Below are positions 1 to 6,936 of a DNA stretch of 15,496 nucleotides, piece by piece (within the stretch, counting starts at the first letter, position 1; each line of letters opens with the position of its first letter). The notes under the pieces were generated by a model. The model saw only the letters and a list, made by a program, of their open reading frames with translations, had not been told where the DNA came from and searched no databases. This stretch comes from JBBDWJ01 sp040902925 (GTDB taxonomy: Bacteria; Acidobacteriota; Terriglobia; Bryobacterales; UBA6623), in contig JBBDWJ010000269.1 of the NCBI GenBank assembly GCA_040902925.1, positions 1-15,496 of the forward strand. Reading direction: 5' to 3'. A program made the translations under genes and the position numbers.

Positions 1-60
1 TCCCCGGCAGCCGGCTGGAGGAACACCGGCAAGTCGAAGCATTACCAGCCGCGCGCGTAA
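1..60 (+). CDS. possible C-terminal end of an upstream gene (partial)
   Basis: One plus-strand frame is open from the window edge and ends with TAA at 58-60, giving a tail that ends GWRNTGKSKHYQPRA. The mix of charged and aromatic residues looks like a protein C-terminus rather than random GC-rich readthrough. Nineteen codons are too few to name a family, and the rest of the gene lies outside the window. It could equally be chance. Confidence 0.3.
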   Translation, partial: SPAAGWRNTGKSKHYQPRA

Positions 61-231
61 TCGCTCGCGGTGGAATGCAACGCCATTCTCAAGGCTACGA
101 TACCGCTCGCTGGAGGCGCAAACGCGGCGAGTTCACCTAAAGGATTACGACCCTACTCAAAAAAGCTGATTACGGCCTACGCACCCCAGCCTCCGCGGCA
201 GGCCATCGATCATGGCGTCCAACGCAGCAAA

Positions 232-275
232 AAATCGCCGCTGGCGATCCGAGCCCCACCCGCAAGGGTGGGGCC
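232..275 (-). repeat. REP-like palindromic element, copy A (inverted)
   Basis: The element contains two neighbouring hairpins. One has stem GCCCCACCC (253-261) with GGGTGGGGC (266-274) around a GCAA loop. The other has ATCGCC (234-239) with GGCGAT (243-248) around a 3-base loop. The reverse complement matches 381-424 at 37 of 44 positions by my count, including a shared block GGGGCTCGGATCGCC. The paired inverted layout resembles REP doublets (BIME/REPIN) of other bacteria. Confidence 0.75.
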
Positions 276-380
276 ACCAGCTTCTCAAACTGCCCCCAGC
301 TTTAAAAAGTGCAAGTTCCGGCGCACCTCTTGAAGCAACTCCAACTAGCCCAGCTAAACCAGACCGTGAACAATAGTGTC

Positions 381-424
381 GACCCCGCCCTTGCGGACGG
401 GGCTCGGATCGCCCGCGGCGACTA
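381..424 (+). repeat. REP-like palindromic element, copy B (direct)
   Basis: This is the opposite-orientation partner of the copy at 232-275. Its main hairpin is CCCCGCCC (383-390) and GGACGGGG (395-402) around TTGC, with one mismatched pair. The second hairpin is TCGCC/GGCGA. Both hairpins are kept in both copies although seven bases differ, which fits selection on, or mobilisation of, the folded form. No transposase of the REP-associated (RAYT) type is present in the window. Confidence 0.75.
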
Positions 425-500
425 CCGTGCCCTTCCTGACAACGAGACCCCTCGCCCTCCCCACCTTTCCCTCGTGCCCGTGTTGTGCTGAAGTAAAGAC

Positions 501-1586
501 GTGCAATTCGAAGTCGGCGACGATGACGCGGGAAAGCGGCTGGACCGTTTTCTGGTCGAACGCATCCCGGATACCAGCCGGGCCCGCATCCAGGAATGGA
601 TTAAGGCCGGGCGCGTCGAGGTGAACCACTCCACGGCGCGGCCGGCGCGGCATCTTGAAGCTGGCGAATCGGTTGCCGTCGATCCAGCGCCCGCCAAGCC
701 GCTGCACGCGTTCGCGGAGGAAATCCCGCTCGACATCCTCTATGAAGACGATGACCTCGCGGCGATCAACAAGCCGGCCGGAATGACCGTGCACGCCGGT
801 GCGGGCGTCATCGATGGAACTCTCGTCAACGCGCTGCTGCACCACCTCCGCAGCCTTTCGGGCGTCGGCGGCGAGCTGCGGCCCGGCATCGTGCACCGCC
901 TCGACCGCTTCACAAGCGGCGTGTTGCTAGTCGCCAAAACCGACCAGGCTCATCGCAGGCTCGCGCGGCTGTTCGAATCGCGAAAGATTCAGAAGACCTA
1001 TTGGGCCGTGGTCGAGGGGCGCGTCAGCGAAACGGAATTGGCCGCCGGACGGCTGGCGAGCCGGGGAATCCATCCCAAGCGCGTCGAGGTCGACGGCCAT
1101 TGGTGGGTGCGGCTCGAGATGCCGATCCGCCGCGACCCTCGTCACCGCATTCGGATGACCGCCAAGGTGCGGCCTGAGTTTGTGCGGCATCCGGCCGATC
1201 GCATCCCTGAGGAATCGGAAGCGGCGGGGCGTTCGGCGCGCACCGATTTTCGCGTGCTCAAAAGTTGGAAGGGGCATTCGCTTCTCGAAGTGCGGATCGC
1301 CACCGGCCGCACCCATCAGATCCGCGTCCATCTTTCAGCGATCGGCCATTCGGTTGTGGGCGACCGCTTGTATGGAGCGGCGGCGCGGCGGCCTGCATCC
1401 GAATTGACGGAGGCGGCGGCAGACCCTTCCTCCTCCACCGGCCCCGGCGATGACGGCGCCAGCAAACGTTTTTTCCTGCATGCCCGGCACATCAAGCTCG
1501 CCCATCCCACCACGCACAAGACGCTTTCCATCGAGGCCCCCCTGCCGCCCGATTTCGAGCGGCTGATCGCGTCGCTAGAGGTATAA
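501..1586 (+). CDS. RluA-family rRNA pseudouridine synthase
   Basis: The 361-residue protein converts specific uridines in structured RNA, probably 23S rRNA, to pseudouridine in the cytoplasm. An N-terminal S4 RNA-binding domain (about residues 5-60, GKRLDRFL, AGRVEVNH) precedes the catalytic domain. The signature HRLDRFTSG holds the catalytic Asp135, and the later motifs GRTHQIRVHL (269-278) and FLHARHIKLAHP (325-336) are intact. Two stretches (about 220-245 and 295-322) look like insertions compared with compact RluA/RluD enzymes. The start is GTG at 501 with only a weak purine stretch before it; it is chosen because the S4 fold begins immediately after it. The subfamily (RluA, C or D) and target base cannot be told from this sequence. 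It sits just upstream of the VWA gene. Confidence 0.93.
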   Translation: MQFEVGDDDAGKRLDRFLVERIPDTSRARIQEWIKAGRVEVNHSTARPARHLEAGESVAVDPAPAKPLHAFAEEIPLDILYEDDDLAAINKPAGMTVHAGAGVIDGTLVNALLHHLRSLSGVGGELRPGIVHRLDRFTSGVLLVAKTDQAHRRLARLFESRKIQKTYWAVVEGRVSETELAAGRLASRGIHPKRVEVDGHWWVRLEMPIRRDPRHRIRMTAKVRPEFVRHPADRIPEESEAAGRSARTDFRVLKSWKGHSLLEVRIATGRTHQIRVHLSAIGHSVVGDRLYGAAARRPASELTEAAADPSSSTGPGDDGASKRFFLHARHIKLAHPTTHKTLSIEAPLPPDFERLIASLEV

Positions 1587-1587
1587 T
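1582..1587 (+). promoter_or_regulatory. perfect -10 box TATAAT at the end of the rlu gene
   Basis: TATAAT overlaps the stop codon of the pseudouridine synthase gene. A start point near 1594 would leave a leader of about 97 bases before the VWA gene at 1691. No good -35 hexamer is found 16-18 bases upstream, so this is a candidate only. Confidence 0.4.
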
Positions 1588-1690
1588 GAACCTCGCGGGG
1601 ACGGTCCACCGGCGGCTGCCTTTCAGCAGGTTCTCCACGGCATTCCAGCGTTCGGCAGACTGTTCCGGCGGCGTTCTCAAAGGAAGGCTG

Positions 1691-2650
1691 ATGAAAAGGC
1701 TGACATTCCTTGCTGGCTGTGGCGCGGTCGCGCTGGGCGGTTTGTTGTGGGCGCAAGAGACCAGCAAGCCGGCCCCCGAAGCGGGCGTGTTCCCGAGCGA
1801 CCCCGACTCGACGATTCGCGTGGATGTCTCGCGCGTCCCGCTGCTGTTCACGGTCACCGACAAGAGAAACCACTTCATCACGGACCTCGACCGCGAAGAT
1901 TTTCAGGTCTTCGACAACAACCGCAAGCAGGAGATCCGCGAGTTCGTCCGCGAAAGCGATCTGCCGCTGCGCATTGGCATCGTTCTCGACACCAGCAACA
2001 GCGTGCGTACGCGATTCCGCTTCGAGCAGGAAGCGGCCATCGAATTCATTCGCGGCGTGCTGGCCGAAGAAAAGGACCGCGCCTTTCTGGTGAGCTACGA
2101 CACGCGCGCCGAGCTGGTCGTCGATTTCACGAACGACCCCGATGCGTTGGCTGCGGGCGTGCGCAATCTTCGCGCCGGCGGCGGCACCGCCCTCTATGAC
2201 GCCATCTATTACGCCTGCCGCGACAAGCTGCCCGAGGACTGGCCGCCCGAGCAGTTCCGCCGCGCGCTCGTCATCCTCGGCGATGGCGAAGACAACCAGA
2301 GCAGCGTAACGCGAGAAATGGCGCTCGAAATGGCGCACAAGGCCGAGGCCGTCATCTACACGATCTCGACCAACCGCAGCGGCGAGCGCCAGCCCGGCGA
2401 TAAGACGCTCGAACGGTTCGCCAAAGAAACCGGCGGGGTGAATTTTCATCCCTTCCAGGCAACCGATCTGGAGCAGTCGTTCGCTGACATCGCCAACGAA
2501 TTGCGCCATCAGTATTTTATTTTGTATTCCCCGGACAACTTCGCCGCCGATGGCAGCTTCCACAAGGTGCAAGTCAAGTCGGGGGTTAAAAACACCACCG
2601 TGCGCGTGCGCAGCGGGTACTATGCGCCGCTGCCCGACGAAGTACGCTGA
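1691..2650 (+). CDS. secreted VWA-domain protein (acidobacterial VWFA type)
   Basis: The 319-residue product has a signal peptide (MKRLTFLAG..., hydrophobic to residue 20, likely cut near WA/QE) followed by a beta-rich segment and a von Willebrand factor A domain. The metal-ion-dependent adhesion site is visible: DTSNS at 100-104, Thr166 in GGGTALYD, and the Asp of GDGED near 198. The C-terminal segment ends with a VRVRSGYYAP motif. This arrangement is that of the TIGR03436 family, abundant in Acidobacteria and of unknown function; a role in extracytoplasmic protein binding is inference. The frame is open back to an ATG at 1586, but 1691 is preferred because AGGAAGG lies just before it and the signal peptide starts there. 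The gene is followed by recA, which has its own promoter. Confidence 0.9.
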   Translation: MKRLTFLAGCGAVALGGLLWAQETSKPAPEAGVFPSDPDSTIRVDVSRVPLLFTVTDKRNHFITDLDREDFQVFDNNRKQEIREFVRESDLPLRIGIVLDTSNSVRTRFRFEQEAAIEFIRGVLAEEKDRAFLVSYDTRAELVVDFTNDPDALAAGVRNLRAGGGTALYDAIYYACRDKLPEDWPPEQFRRALVILGDGEDNQSSVTREMALEMAHKAEAVIYTISTNRSGERQPGDKTLERFAKETGGVNFHPFQATDLEQSFADIANELRHQYFILYSPDNFAADGSFHKVQVKSGVKNTTVRVRSGYYAPLPDEVR

Positions 2651-2717
2651 TCGGCGCGGTCCGCCGCGAATTGCGCCCTCCCGTCTCTGGGGCTGTCAAA
2701 TCCCCCTTTCGCTTTTT

Positions 2718-2735
2718 GTTCGCTTTTAGTACAAT
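2718..2735 (+). promoter_or_regulatory. recA promoter -10 with overlapping LexA-like direct repeat
   Basis: A -10 box TACAAT lies at 2730-2735. Overlapping it is GTTC (2718-2721), seven bases, then GTAC (2729-2732). This differs by one base from the GTTC-N7-GTTC operator bound by LexA in alphaproteobacteria. A repressor here would cover the -10 region, as expected for SOS control of recA. The -35 hexamer is poor, and the LexA operator of this lineage is not known to me, so operator identity is tentative. Confidence 0.4.
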
Positions 2736-2774
2736 CATCAGAACGGCCCCGTCGGGCCGAAAAGGAGTGCAGGT

Positions 2775-3878
2775 ATGCTTATGGACCAGCGGGAACGCGC
2801 CCGCAACCTCGAAGGCGCAATCGGGGAGATCGAGAAAGCCCACGGCAAGGGCTCCATTTTGCGGCTGGGCTCGAAGGACGCCATTGTGCCCGTCAGCGTG
2901 ATTCCGACCGGTTCGCTGGCGATTGACAGCGCCCTCGGTGTGGGGGGCTTCCCGCGCGGCCGCGTGATCGAGATTTACGGGCCGGAATCGTCCGGTAAGA
3001 CGACACTCGCGCTGTCCACCATTGCGCAAGCGCAAAAACTCGGCGGCGTGGCGGCCTTCATCGACGCCGAGCACGCCATGGACCCGCTGTACGCCAGCAA
3101 GTTGGGCGTCGATGTCGATAACCTGCTGGTCTCGCAGCCCGACAGCGGCGAACAGGCGCTGCAAATCGCCGATGTCCTGGTGCGCTCGGGCGCCATCGAT
3201 ATTCTCGTCATCGATTCGGTGGCGGCGCTGGTGCCGCGAGCCGAGCTCGAAGGCGAGATGGGCGATACGCACGTCGGCCTGCAGGCGCGGCTGATGTCGC
3301 AGGCGCTGCGCAAGCTGACCGGGCAGGTCTCGCGCTCGGGTTGCTGCATGATTTTCATCAACCAGATCCGTGAAAAAATCGGCGTCATGTTCGGCAGCCC
3401 CGAAACCACCACCGGCGGCCGGGCGCTGAAGTTTTACTCGTCAGTGCGCATCGACATCCGCCGCATCGCCGCCATCAAAGACGGCGACAACGTCATCGGC
3501 AATCGCACCAAGGTCAAGGTCGTCAAGAACAAGGTGGCGCCGCCATTCAAGCAGTGCGAGTTCGACATCATGTACGGCGAAGGGCTCTCGCTCGAAGGCG
3601 ATCTCGTCGATCTCGGAGTCGAGCAAAAGCTGGTTGCCAAAAGCGGCGCCTGGTACTCCTACAACGAAGAGCGCATCGGCCAGGGCCGCGAAAATACCAA
3701 AAAATTCCTCAAGGACAACCCTGACATTTGCAACCGGCTGCAAAGCGAGTTGCGCCAGTCGCTGGGATTGCCGGTTCTGGCGGCGCTCAACGGCGAAACC
3801 GCCGCCGTGGAGCCGGAAGCCGAAAGCAACGGATCGGCGCCGGCCGGAAAAGGCAGCCGCGCAGCCGCCGCGCGCTGA
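2775..3878 (+). CDS. recA: recombinase RecA
   Basis: The 367-residue protein forms ATP-dependent filaments on single-stranded DNA, drives strand exchange, and stimulates LexA self-cleavage. All core motifs are present: Walker A GPESSGKT (69-76), the catalytic Glu in DAEHAMDP (Glu99), Walker B ILVID (143-147), loop L1 around EMGDTHVG, and loop L2 from NQIREK to the TTTGG motif. The C-tail is Ala/Gly-rich and ends basic (KGSRAAAAR), unlike the acidic tail of the E. coli protein. AAAGGAG at 2761-2767 supports the ATG at 2775; an in-frame ATG at 2781 is the only other candidate. No recX follows. The next element downstream is a hairpin at 3898-3920. Confidence 0.98.
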   Translation: MLMDQRERARNLEGAIGEIEKAHGKGSILRLGSKDAIVPVSVIPTGSLAIDSALGVGGFPRGRVIEIYGPESSGKTTLALSTIAQAQKLGGVAAFIDAEHAMDPLYASKLGVDVDNLLVSQPDSGEQALQIADVLVRSGAIDILVIDSVAALVPRAELEGEMGDTHVGLQARLMSQALRKLTGQVSRSGCCMIFINQIREKIGVMFGSPETTTGGRALKFYSSVRIDIRRIAAIKDGDNVIGNRTKVKVVKNKVAPPFKQCEFDIMYGEGLSLEGDLVDLGVEQKLVAKSGAWYSYNEERIGQGRENTKKFLKDNPDICNRLQSELRQSLGLPVLAALNGETAAVEPEAESNGSAPAGKGSRAAAAR

Positions 3879-3897
3879 AGTGCTACCCCTAGTAGTG

Positions 3898-3920
3898 AGG
3901 ACCGGCCCCGTGCCGGTCCT
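3898..3920 (+). terminator. hairpin after recA (possible terminator, REP-like)
   Basis: AGGACCGGC (3898-3906) pairs perfectly with GCCGGTCCT (3912-3920) around CCCGT, and flanking GTAG/CTAC extends the stem with a small bulge. There is no run of T after it, so factor-independent termination would be weak. It resembles the other GC-rich intergenic palindromes of this window and may belong to a dispersed repeat class. Confidence 0.5.
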
Positions 3921-3931
3921 TCGCTACAAGG

Positions 3932-3937
3932 TATAAT
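3932..3937 (+). promoter_or_regulatory. -10 box six bases before the DUF433 start
   Basis: A perfect TATAAT at 3932-3937 is followed by six bases and then the ATG at 3944. Transcription normally starts about 6-8 bases after the -10 box, so the mRNA would begin at or next to the start codon. There is no Shine-Dalgarno site. The -35 position falls inside the preceding hairpin and does not match the consensus. Confidence 0.5.
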
Positions 3938-3943
3938 TCACAC

Positions 3944-4168
3944 ATGAACTGGCAAGACCGCATTTCGGTCAACCCGGCGGTACGCAGCGGCAAACCCTGC
4001 GTCAAGGGCACACGGATCACGGTTTATGACGTGCTTGAATACCTTGCGGGAGGGATGAGCGAAGACCAGCTTCTCGCTGATTTTCCGGATCTCACACGCG
4101 AGGATATTAGGGCTTGCCTGGCCTTCGCGGCTTCTCGGGAGCGCCGGCTCGCGAATTCTGTCGCGTGA
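3944..4168 (+). CDS. DUF433-family antitoxin (orphan)
   Basis: The 74-residue protein matches the DUF433 pattern: an opening DRISVNPAVRSGKPCVKGTR block, then a small helical DNA-binding-like domain (ITVYDVLEYLAGGMSEDQLL, DFPDLTREDI). Members are typically the antitoxin half of type II modules paired with a PIN-like DUF5615 toxin. The overlap of its TGA with a GTG start (4165-4168) is the usual coupling in such pairs. The toxin here is only a stump, so the gene is probably an orphan left after loss of the toxin. Intact antitoxin length and sequence suggest recent loss or retention for another role. Confidence 0.88.
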   Translation: MNWQDRISVNPAVRSGKPCVKGTRITVYDVLEYLAGGMSEDQLLADFPDLTREDIRACLAFAASRERRLANSVA

Positions 4169-4230
4169 AACTGCTGTTCGACGAAAACTTGAGCCCCCGC
4201 CTCGCGCACACGATTGACAGCCGGTTGTGA
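4165..4230 (+). pseudogene. truncated DUF5615-type PIN-like toxin
   Basis: Starting at a GTG that overlaps the antitoxin stop by four bases, the frame reads MKLLFDENLSPRL and reaches TGA after 21 codons. That opening, with its Asp/Glu pair, is the N-terminal signature of DUF5615 PIN-like ribonuclease toxins, which normally run to roughly 110-120 residues. Nothing resembling the remaining domain is seen in any frame before alkB ends at 4258, so a deletion rather than one frameshift removed it. The stump should be inactive. Confidence 0.75.
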
Positions 4231-4257
4231 CGACCGATCTTACTTGCTTCTAATCCA

Positions 4258-5022
4258 TTACAGCGCCTTTCGAAAGGTAAGGTTGATGCGGCCGTTTGCG
4301 GTGCGGGCGTCAACGCCGCCAGCCAGCGGCGCTACGCCGTGAAAGGCGAGCCTCGAGGCCCCGCCCCAGACGACCACGTCGCCGCTTTCGAGGCGGATCC
4401 GGCGGGGCCGGTCTTTGCGCTTGAGGCCGCCAAACAGAAACACCGCCGACAGCCCTAGAGAGACCGAAACGATCGGTTGCGAAAAGTCGGATTCGTTGCG
4501 GTCCTGGTGCAGCGTGAGCCTTGCGCCGGGCTCATAGCGGTTGATTAGACAGGAGTCGGGTTCGAAGCTCGTAAAACCACCGGCTTCGGCGGCACGGTGC
4601 GCTACCCGCAGCAGCGGCGGCGGGATCGGCGGCCAGGCCAAGCCACTTAGCGGATCGGCCGGGGCGTATCGATAGCCGCTCGTATCGCTTACCCACCCCA
4701 CATCGCCGCAGTTGCTCATCGCGGCGGACATTCGAAAGCCGCCCGGCGTGATCATATGCCGGAACGGGGCTTTTGCCGTGATCGCATCCATCGCTTCCAG
4801 AAGTTCCCCTACTTGACTGGCTACAAAGCGGCGAAGCAGTGTGGCGCCTTCTGCGATGCCCATTATGGCTGGATCGTCCGCGGCCAGGTCGTCGAAGAGA
4901 CGGCCGCTGGTCTGGGTGGCTGGCTTAGCCGGTCGGCGCCCTGGCCTGTTCGACTGCGTTTCCGCTTCACTCGGCCGTGGCGCCGACTTGTTGGGCCGCT
5001 CCCCTGGCCTAGGTGGCGTCAT
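4258..5022 (-). CDS. alkB: AlkB-type 2OG-Fe(II) DNA dealkylase
   Basis: The 254-residue protein should remove methyl groups from N1-methyladenine and N3-methylcytosine by oxidative demethylation. The AlkB core begins near residue 55. Visible motifs are NRYEPGARLTLHQD with iron ligands His172 and Asp174, His228 in FHGVAPL, and the 2-oxoglutarate motif RxNxTxR (Arg245, Asn247, Arg251). The first 50 residues are Pro/Arg-rich and are absent from the 216-residue E. coli enzyme; they may be a disordered tail or reflect a start upstream of the real one (next ATG at 4863). The ATG at 5022 lies inside the end of the preceding gene (14-base overlap) after a GGGGGT stretch, which suggests translational coupling. 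It is the last gene of the ada operon. Confidence 0.92.
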   Translation of the reverse strand: MTPPRPGERPNKSAPRPSEAETQSNRPGRRPAKPATQTSGRLFDDLAADDPAIMGIAEGATLLRRFVASQVGELLEAMDAITAKAPFRHMITPGGFRMSAAMSNCGDVGWVSDTSGYRYAPADPLSGLAWPPIPPPLLRVAHRAAEAGGFTSFEPDSCLINRYEPGARLTLHQDRNESDFSQPIVSVSLGLSAVFLFGGLKRKDRPRRIRLESGDVVVWGGASRLAFHGVAPLAGGVDARTANGRINLTFRKAL

Positions 5023-5776
5023 GGAAGATGACCCCCAAGGTAAAACGCTCTCCCGATCGCAGCCGGCTGACGCCGTGCCGCATCGCGACGCGATAGACGC
5101 CCTTTGTGCCCTTGACCGGGCGCTGGTTCACGGCGAATACAACGCCTTCGCCCTGCGAAAGCGTCACGACCTCGGCCCGGGATTGCATGCGAGGCCGCTG
5201 CTCGGTCAACACGAATTCGCCGCCGCTGAAATCTTCGCCAGGCGCGCTGAGCAGCACCGCGGTCTGCAGCGGGAAGGCCAGATCGCCATAGAGGTCCTGG
5301 TGCAAGCAGTTGTAGTCTCCCTCGCCGTACTTCAGCAACAGGGGCGTCGGGCGGTGCTGTCCCGCGGCTTGGCAGCGTTCGACAAACTCGTTGTGATCGA
5401 GCGGATAGGCCGTGTCGCGGCCCAGCGCGGCTTCCCAGCGATTGGCGATCGCGGCCAGCCGTGGATAAAAATTCGCGCGCAGCGCCGCGACCGGCTCAGG
5501 CAGCGGATAGGCATAGTATTTGTACTCGCCGCGCCCGAAACCATGACGCGCCATGACGACCCTGCTGCGAAACAGCGTCTCGCTCGAATAACCGGCGATG
5601 AGGCCGCGGCATTCCTGCGGCGTCAGCAGAGGTCCCATGGTGGCGCAGCCCCGCTCGTTGAGATCCGCCTCGAGGCGGGCCCAATCGAGCGAGGCCAGGC
5701 GTTCGGAAACGGCCGGTGTGCCGCTGGCGAGTTGGATTGTTGCCGCGCGGTTAGGCATGGGCGACTCTTTCTGCAT
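5009..5776 (-). CDS. 2OG-Fe(II) oxygenase, COG3826-like, ada operon
   Basis: The 255-residue protein is a second, non-AlkB 2OG-Fe(II) dioxygenase. The double-stranded beta-helix ligands are His159 and Asp161 in LHQDLYGD, His234 in AMRHGV, and Arg244 in GERFTLGVIFHD, which should bind 2-oxoglutarate. The N-terminal half (ERGCATMGPLL, FGRGEYKYYAYPLP) is specific to this family and is not found in AlkB. Relatives are often seen beside ada/alkB genes, and the substrate is, to my knowledge, not established. The gene starts 34 bases after the ada stop and overlaps alkB by 14 bases, so it is in the same transcript and probably acts in alkylation or modified-base repair (inference). An internal ATG at 5758 has a better-placed AAAGAG and may be the true start. 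Confidence 0.87.
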   Translation of the reverse strand: MQKESPMPNRAATIQLASGTPAVSERLASLDWARLEADLNERGCATMGPLLTPQECRGLIAGYSSETLFRSRVVMARHGFGRGEYKYYAYPLPEPVAALRANFYPRLAAIANRWEAALGRDTAYPLDHNEFVERCQAAGQHRPTPLLLKYGEGDYNCLHQDLYGDLAFPLQTAVLLSAPGEDFSGGEFVLTEQRPRMQSRAEVVTLSQGEGVVFAVNQRPVKGTKGVYRVAMRHGVSRLRSGERFTLGVIFHDAT

Positions 5777-5809
5777 GCTGAAACCCCGGCGATGACGTAG
5801 TGAGCGCCA

Positions 5810-6913
5810 TTACTCGTGCTCCTGATCGAGCAGCCGCCGCTTGCGTTCCACACCCCAGCGGTATCCCGCGAGATCGCCGCTCGACGCAACGACGCGATGG
5901 CAAGGGATGGCGACGGCCAGCGGATTGGCTGCGCAGGCTGCCGCCACTGCGCGGGCCGCGCGCCGGCTGCCGACTCGCTCGGCGACTGCCGCATACGTGC
6001 GCGTTTTTCCTGGAGGAATTTCGCGCAGCGCCTCCCACACTTTGCGCTGAAAGGCCGTTCCGCGAACGTCGAGAGGAAGCCCCAGCTCGCCGGCGCGCGG
6101 ATTGTCGACAAAGCGCACCACTTGATCCACCCAGTCGGCGAAACCGGGCGAGGGTTTGTTCAGTGTCGCGCCCGGAAAGCGCGCTTTTAGATCTTCCCCG
6201 AGCTGCGCCGCGCTATCACCCAGCAAAATCGCGCACAAGCCGCGTTCTGTGGCGGCTACGAGCACGCGGCCGAGCGAGCATTTCTTCACGGCATAGCGCA
6301 TCGCCTCGCCCTTGCCGCCATTGCGATATGCCGACGGTTTCATGCCGAGGATTTCGGGCGCAGCCTCATAAAAACGGCCCGAAGAATTGAACCCGGCCGC
6401 GTACATCGCCTCGGTGACTTCGGAGCCCGAGCGCAGGCTGTCTTGCACGCGATTGGCGCGCTGCGCCGCGGCATAAGCTTTCGGCGTTACTCCGGCGATG
6501 CGTTTAAACATACGATGAAAGTGGTACGCGCTTACCCCGGCGTGTGACGCCAGCTCGGAGAGGCGCGGCGGTTCCTCTGCCGACTCGATGGCGCGGCAAG
6601 CCGCTGCCACCAGCGCGGACTCGCGCTCTGCTCGCGGCGGTAAGTCCGGACGGCAGCGTTTGCAAGGGCGGAATCCGGCGCGTTCCGCGTCCGCGCGGCT
6701 GGCGTGGAACACTACGTTCTCTCGCCTCGGCAGCCGGGCCGCGCAACTGGGCCAGCAATAGACGCCGGTGGTTTTCACGGCGAACAGGAAATGCTCATCG
6801 GCCAAAGCGTCCCGCCGCCGCACGGCTTCCCATTTCTCGGCCTCGCTAGAGAAGGTTCGACTTGGTTGCATGGCTGTGCTGTGCGGTTGATCGCCTATCA
6901 ATATGGTATTCAC
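5810..6913 (-). CDS. ada: Ada: methyl-responsive activator and O6-methylguanine methyltransferase
   Basis: The 367-residue protein has the full Ada layout. The N-terminal zinc domain carries Cys53, Cys57, Cys84 and Cys87 (VYCWPSC, RPCKRC); the first normally accepts methyl groups from phosphotriesters and switches the protein to an activator. An AraC-type helix-turn-helix pair follows (about 100-195, HAGVSAYHFHRMFKRIAG). The C-terminal methyltransferase has the suicide Cys338 in PCHRVV and the downstream GYRWG motif. The start is GTG at 6913, supported by GAGGTGAG five bases upstream; an ATG at 6871 lacks such a site. It is first in an operon with a 2OG-Fe(II) oxygenase and alkB, and should autoactivate it. 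I found no close copy of the E. coli Ada box; a palindrome at 6937-6951 is a possible control site. Confidence 0.96.
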   Translation of the reverse strand: MNTILIGDQPHSTAMQPSRTFSSEAEKWEAVRRRDALADEHFLFAVKTTGVYCWPSCAARLPRRENVVFHASRADAERAGFRPCKRCRPDLPPRAERESALVAAACRAIESAEEPPRLSELASHAGVSAYHFHRMFKRIAGVTPKAYAAAQRANRVQDSLRSGSEVTEAMYAAGFNSSGRFYEAAPEILGMKPSAYRNGGKGEAMRYAVKKCSLGRVLVAATERGLCAILLGDSAAQLGEDLKARFPGATLNKPSPGFADWVDQVVRFVDNPRAGELGLPLDVRGTAFQRKVWEALREIPPGKTRTYAAVAERVGSRRAARAVAAACAANPLAVAIPCHRVVASSGDLAGYRWGVERKRRLLDQEHE

Positions 6914-6936
6914 AACTCACCTCGCTGGTTTTTCAC

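Larger units (their letters stand above)
61..500. other. non-coding spacer with two inverted palindromic repeats
   Basis: I see no convincing gene here. The short open frames on both strands have no Shine-Dalgarno site and no recognisable protein motif, and they run through the palindromes. The notable content is the repeat pair at 232-275 and 381-424. No clear -35/-10 pair could be assigned to the following pseudouridine synthase gene. Confidence 0.6.

Noticed and set aside
70..333. Small plus-strand open frame in the left spacer
   Set aside because: It crosses a palindromic repeat, has no ribosome binding site and has a composition unlike the real genes.
1316..2572. A 418-codon minus-strand open frame
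   Set aside because: It lies opposite the pseudouridine synthase and VWA genes, whose products have clear motifs; GC-rich DNA often leaves the antisense frame open.
4841..5800. A 319-codon plus-strand open frame
   Set aside because: It is the antisense shadow of the 2OG-Fe(II) oxygenase and alkB; it has no motifs or ribosome binding site.
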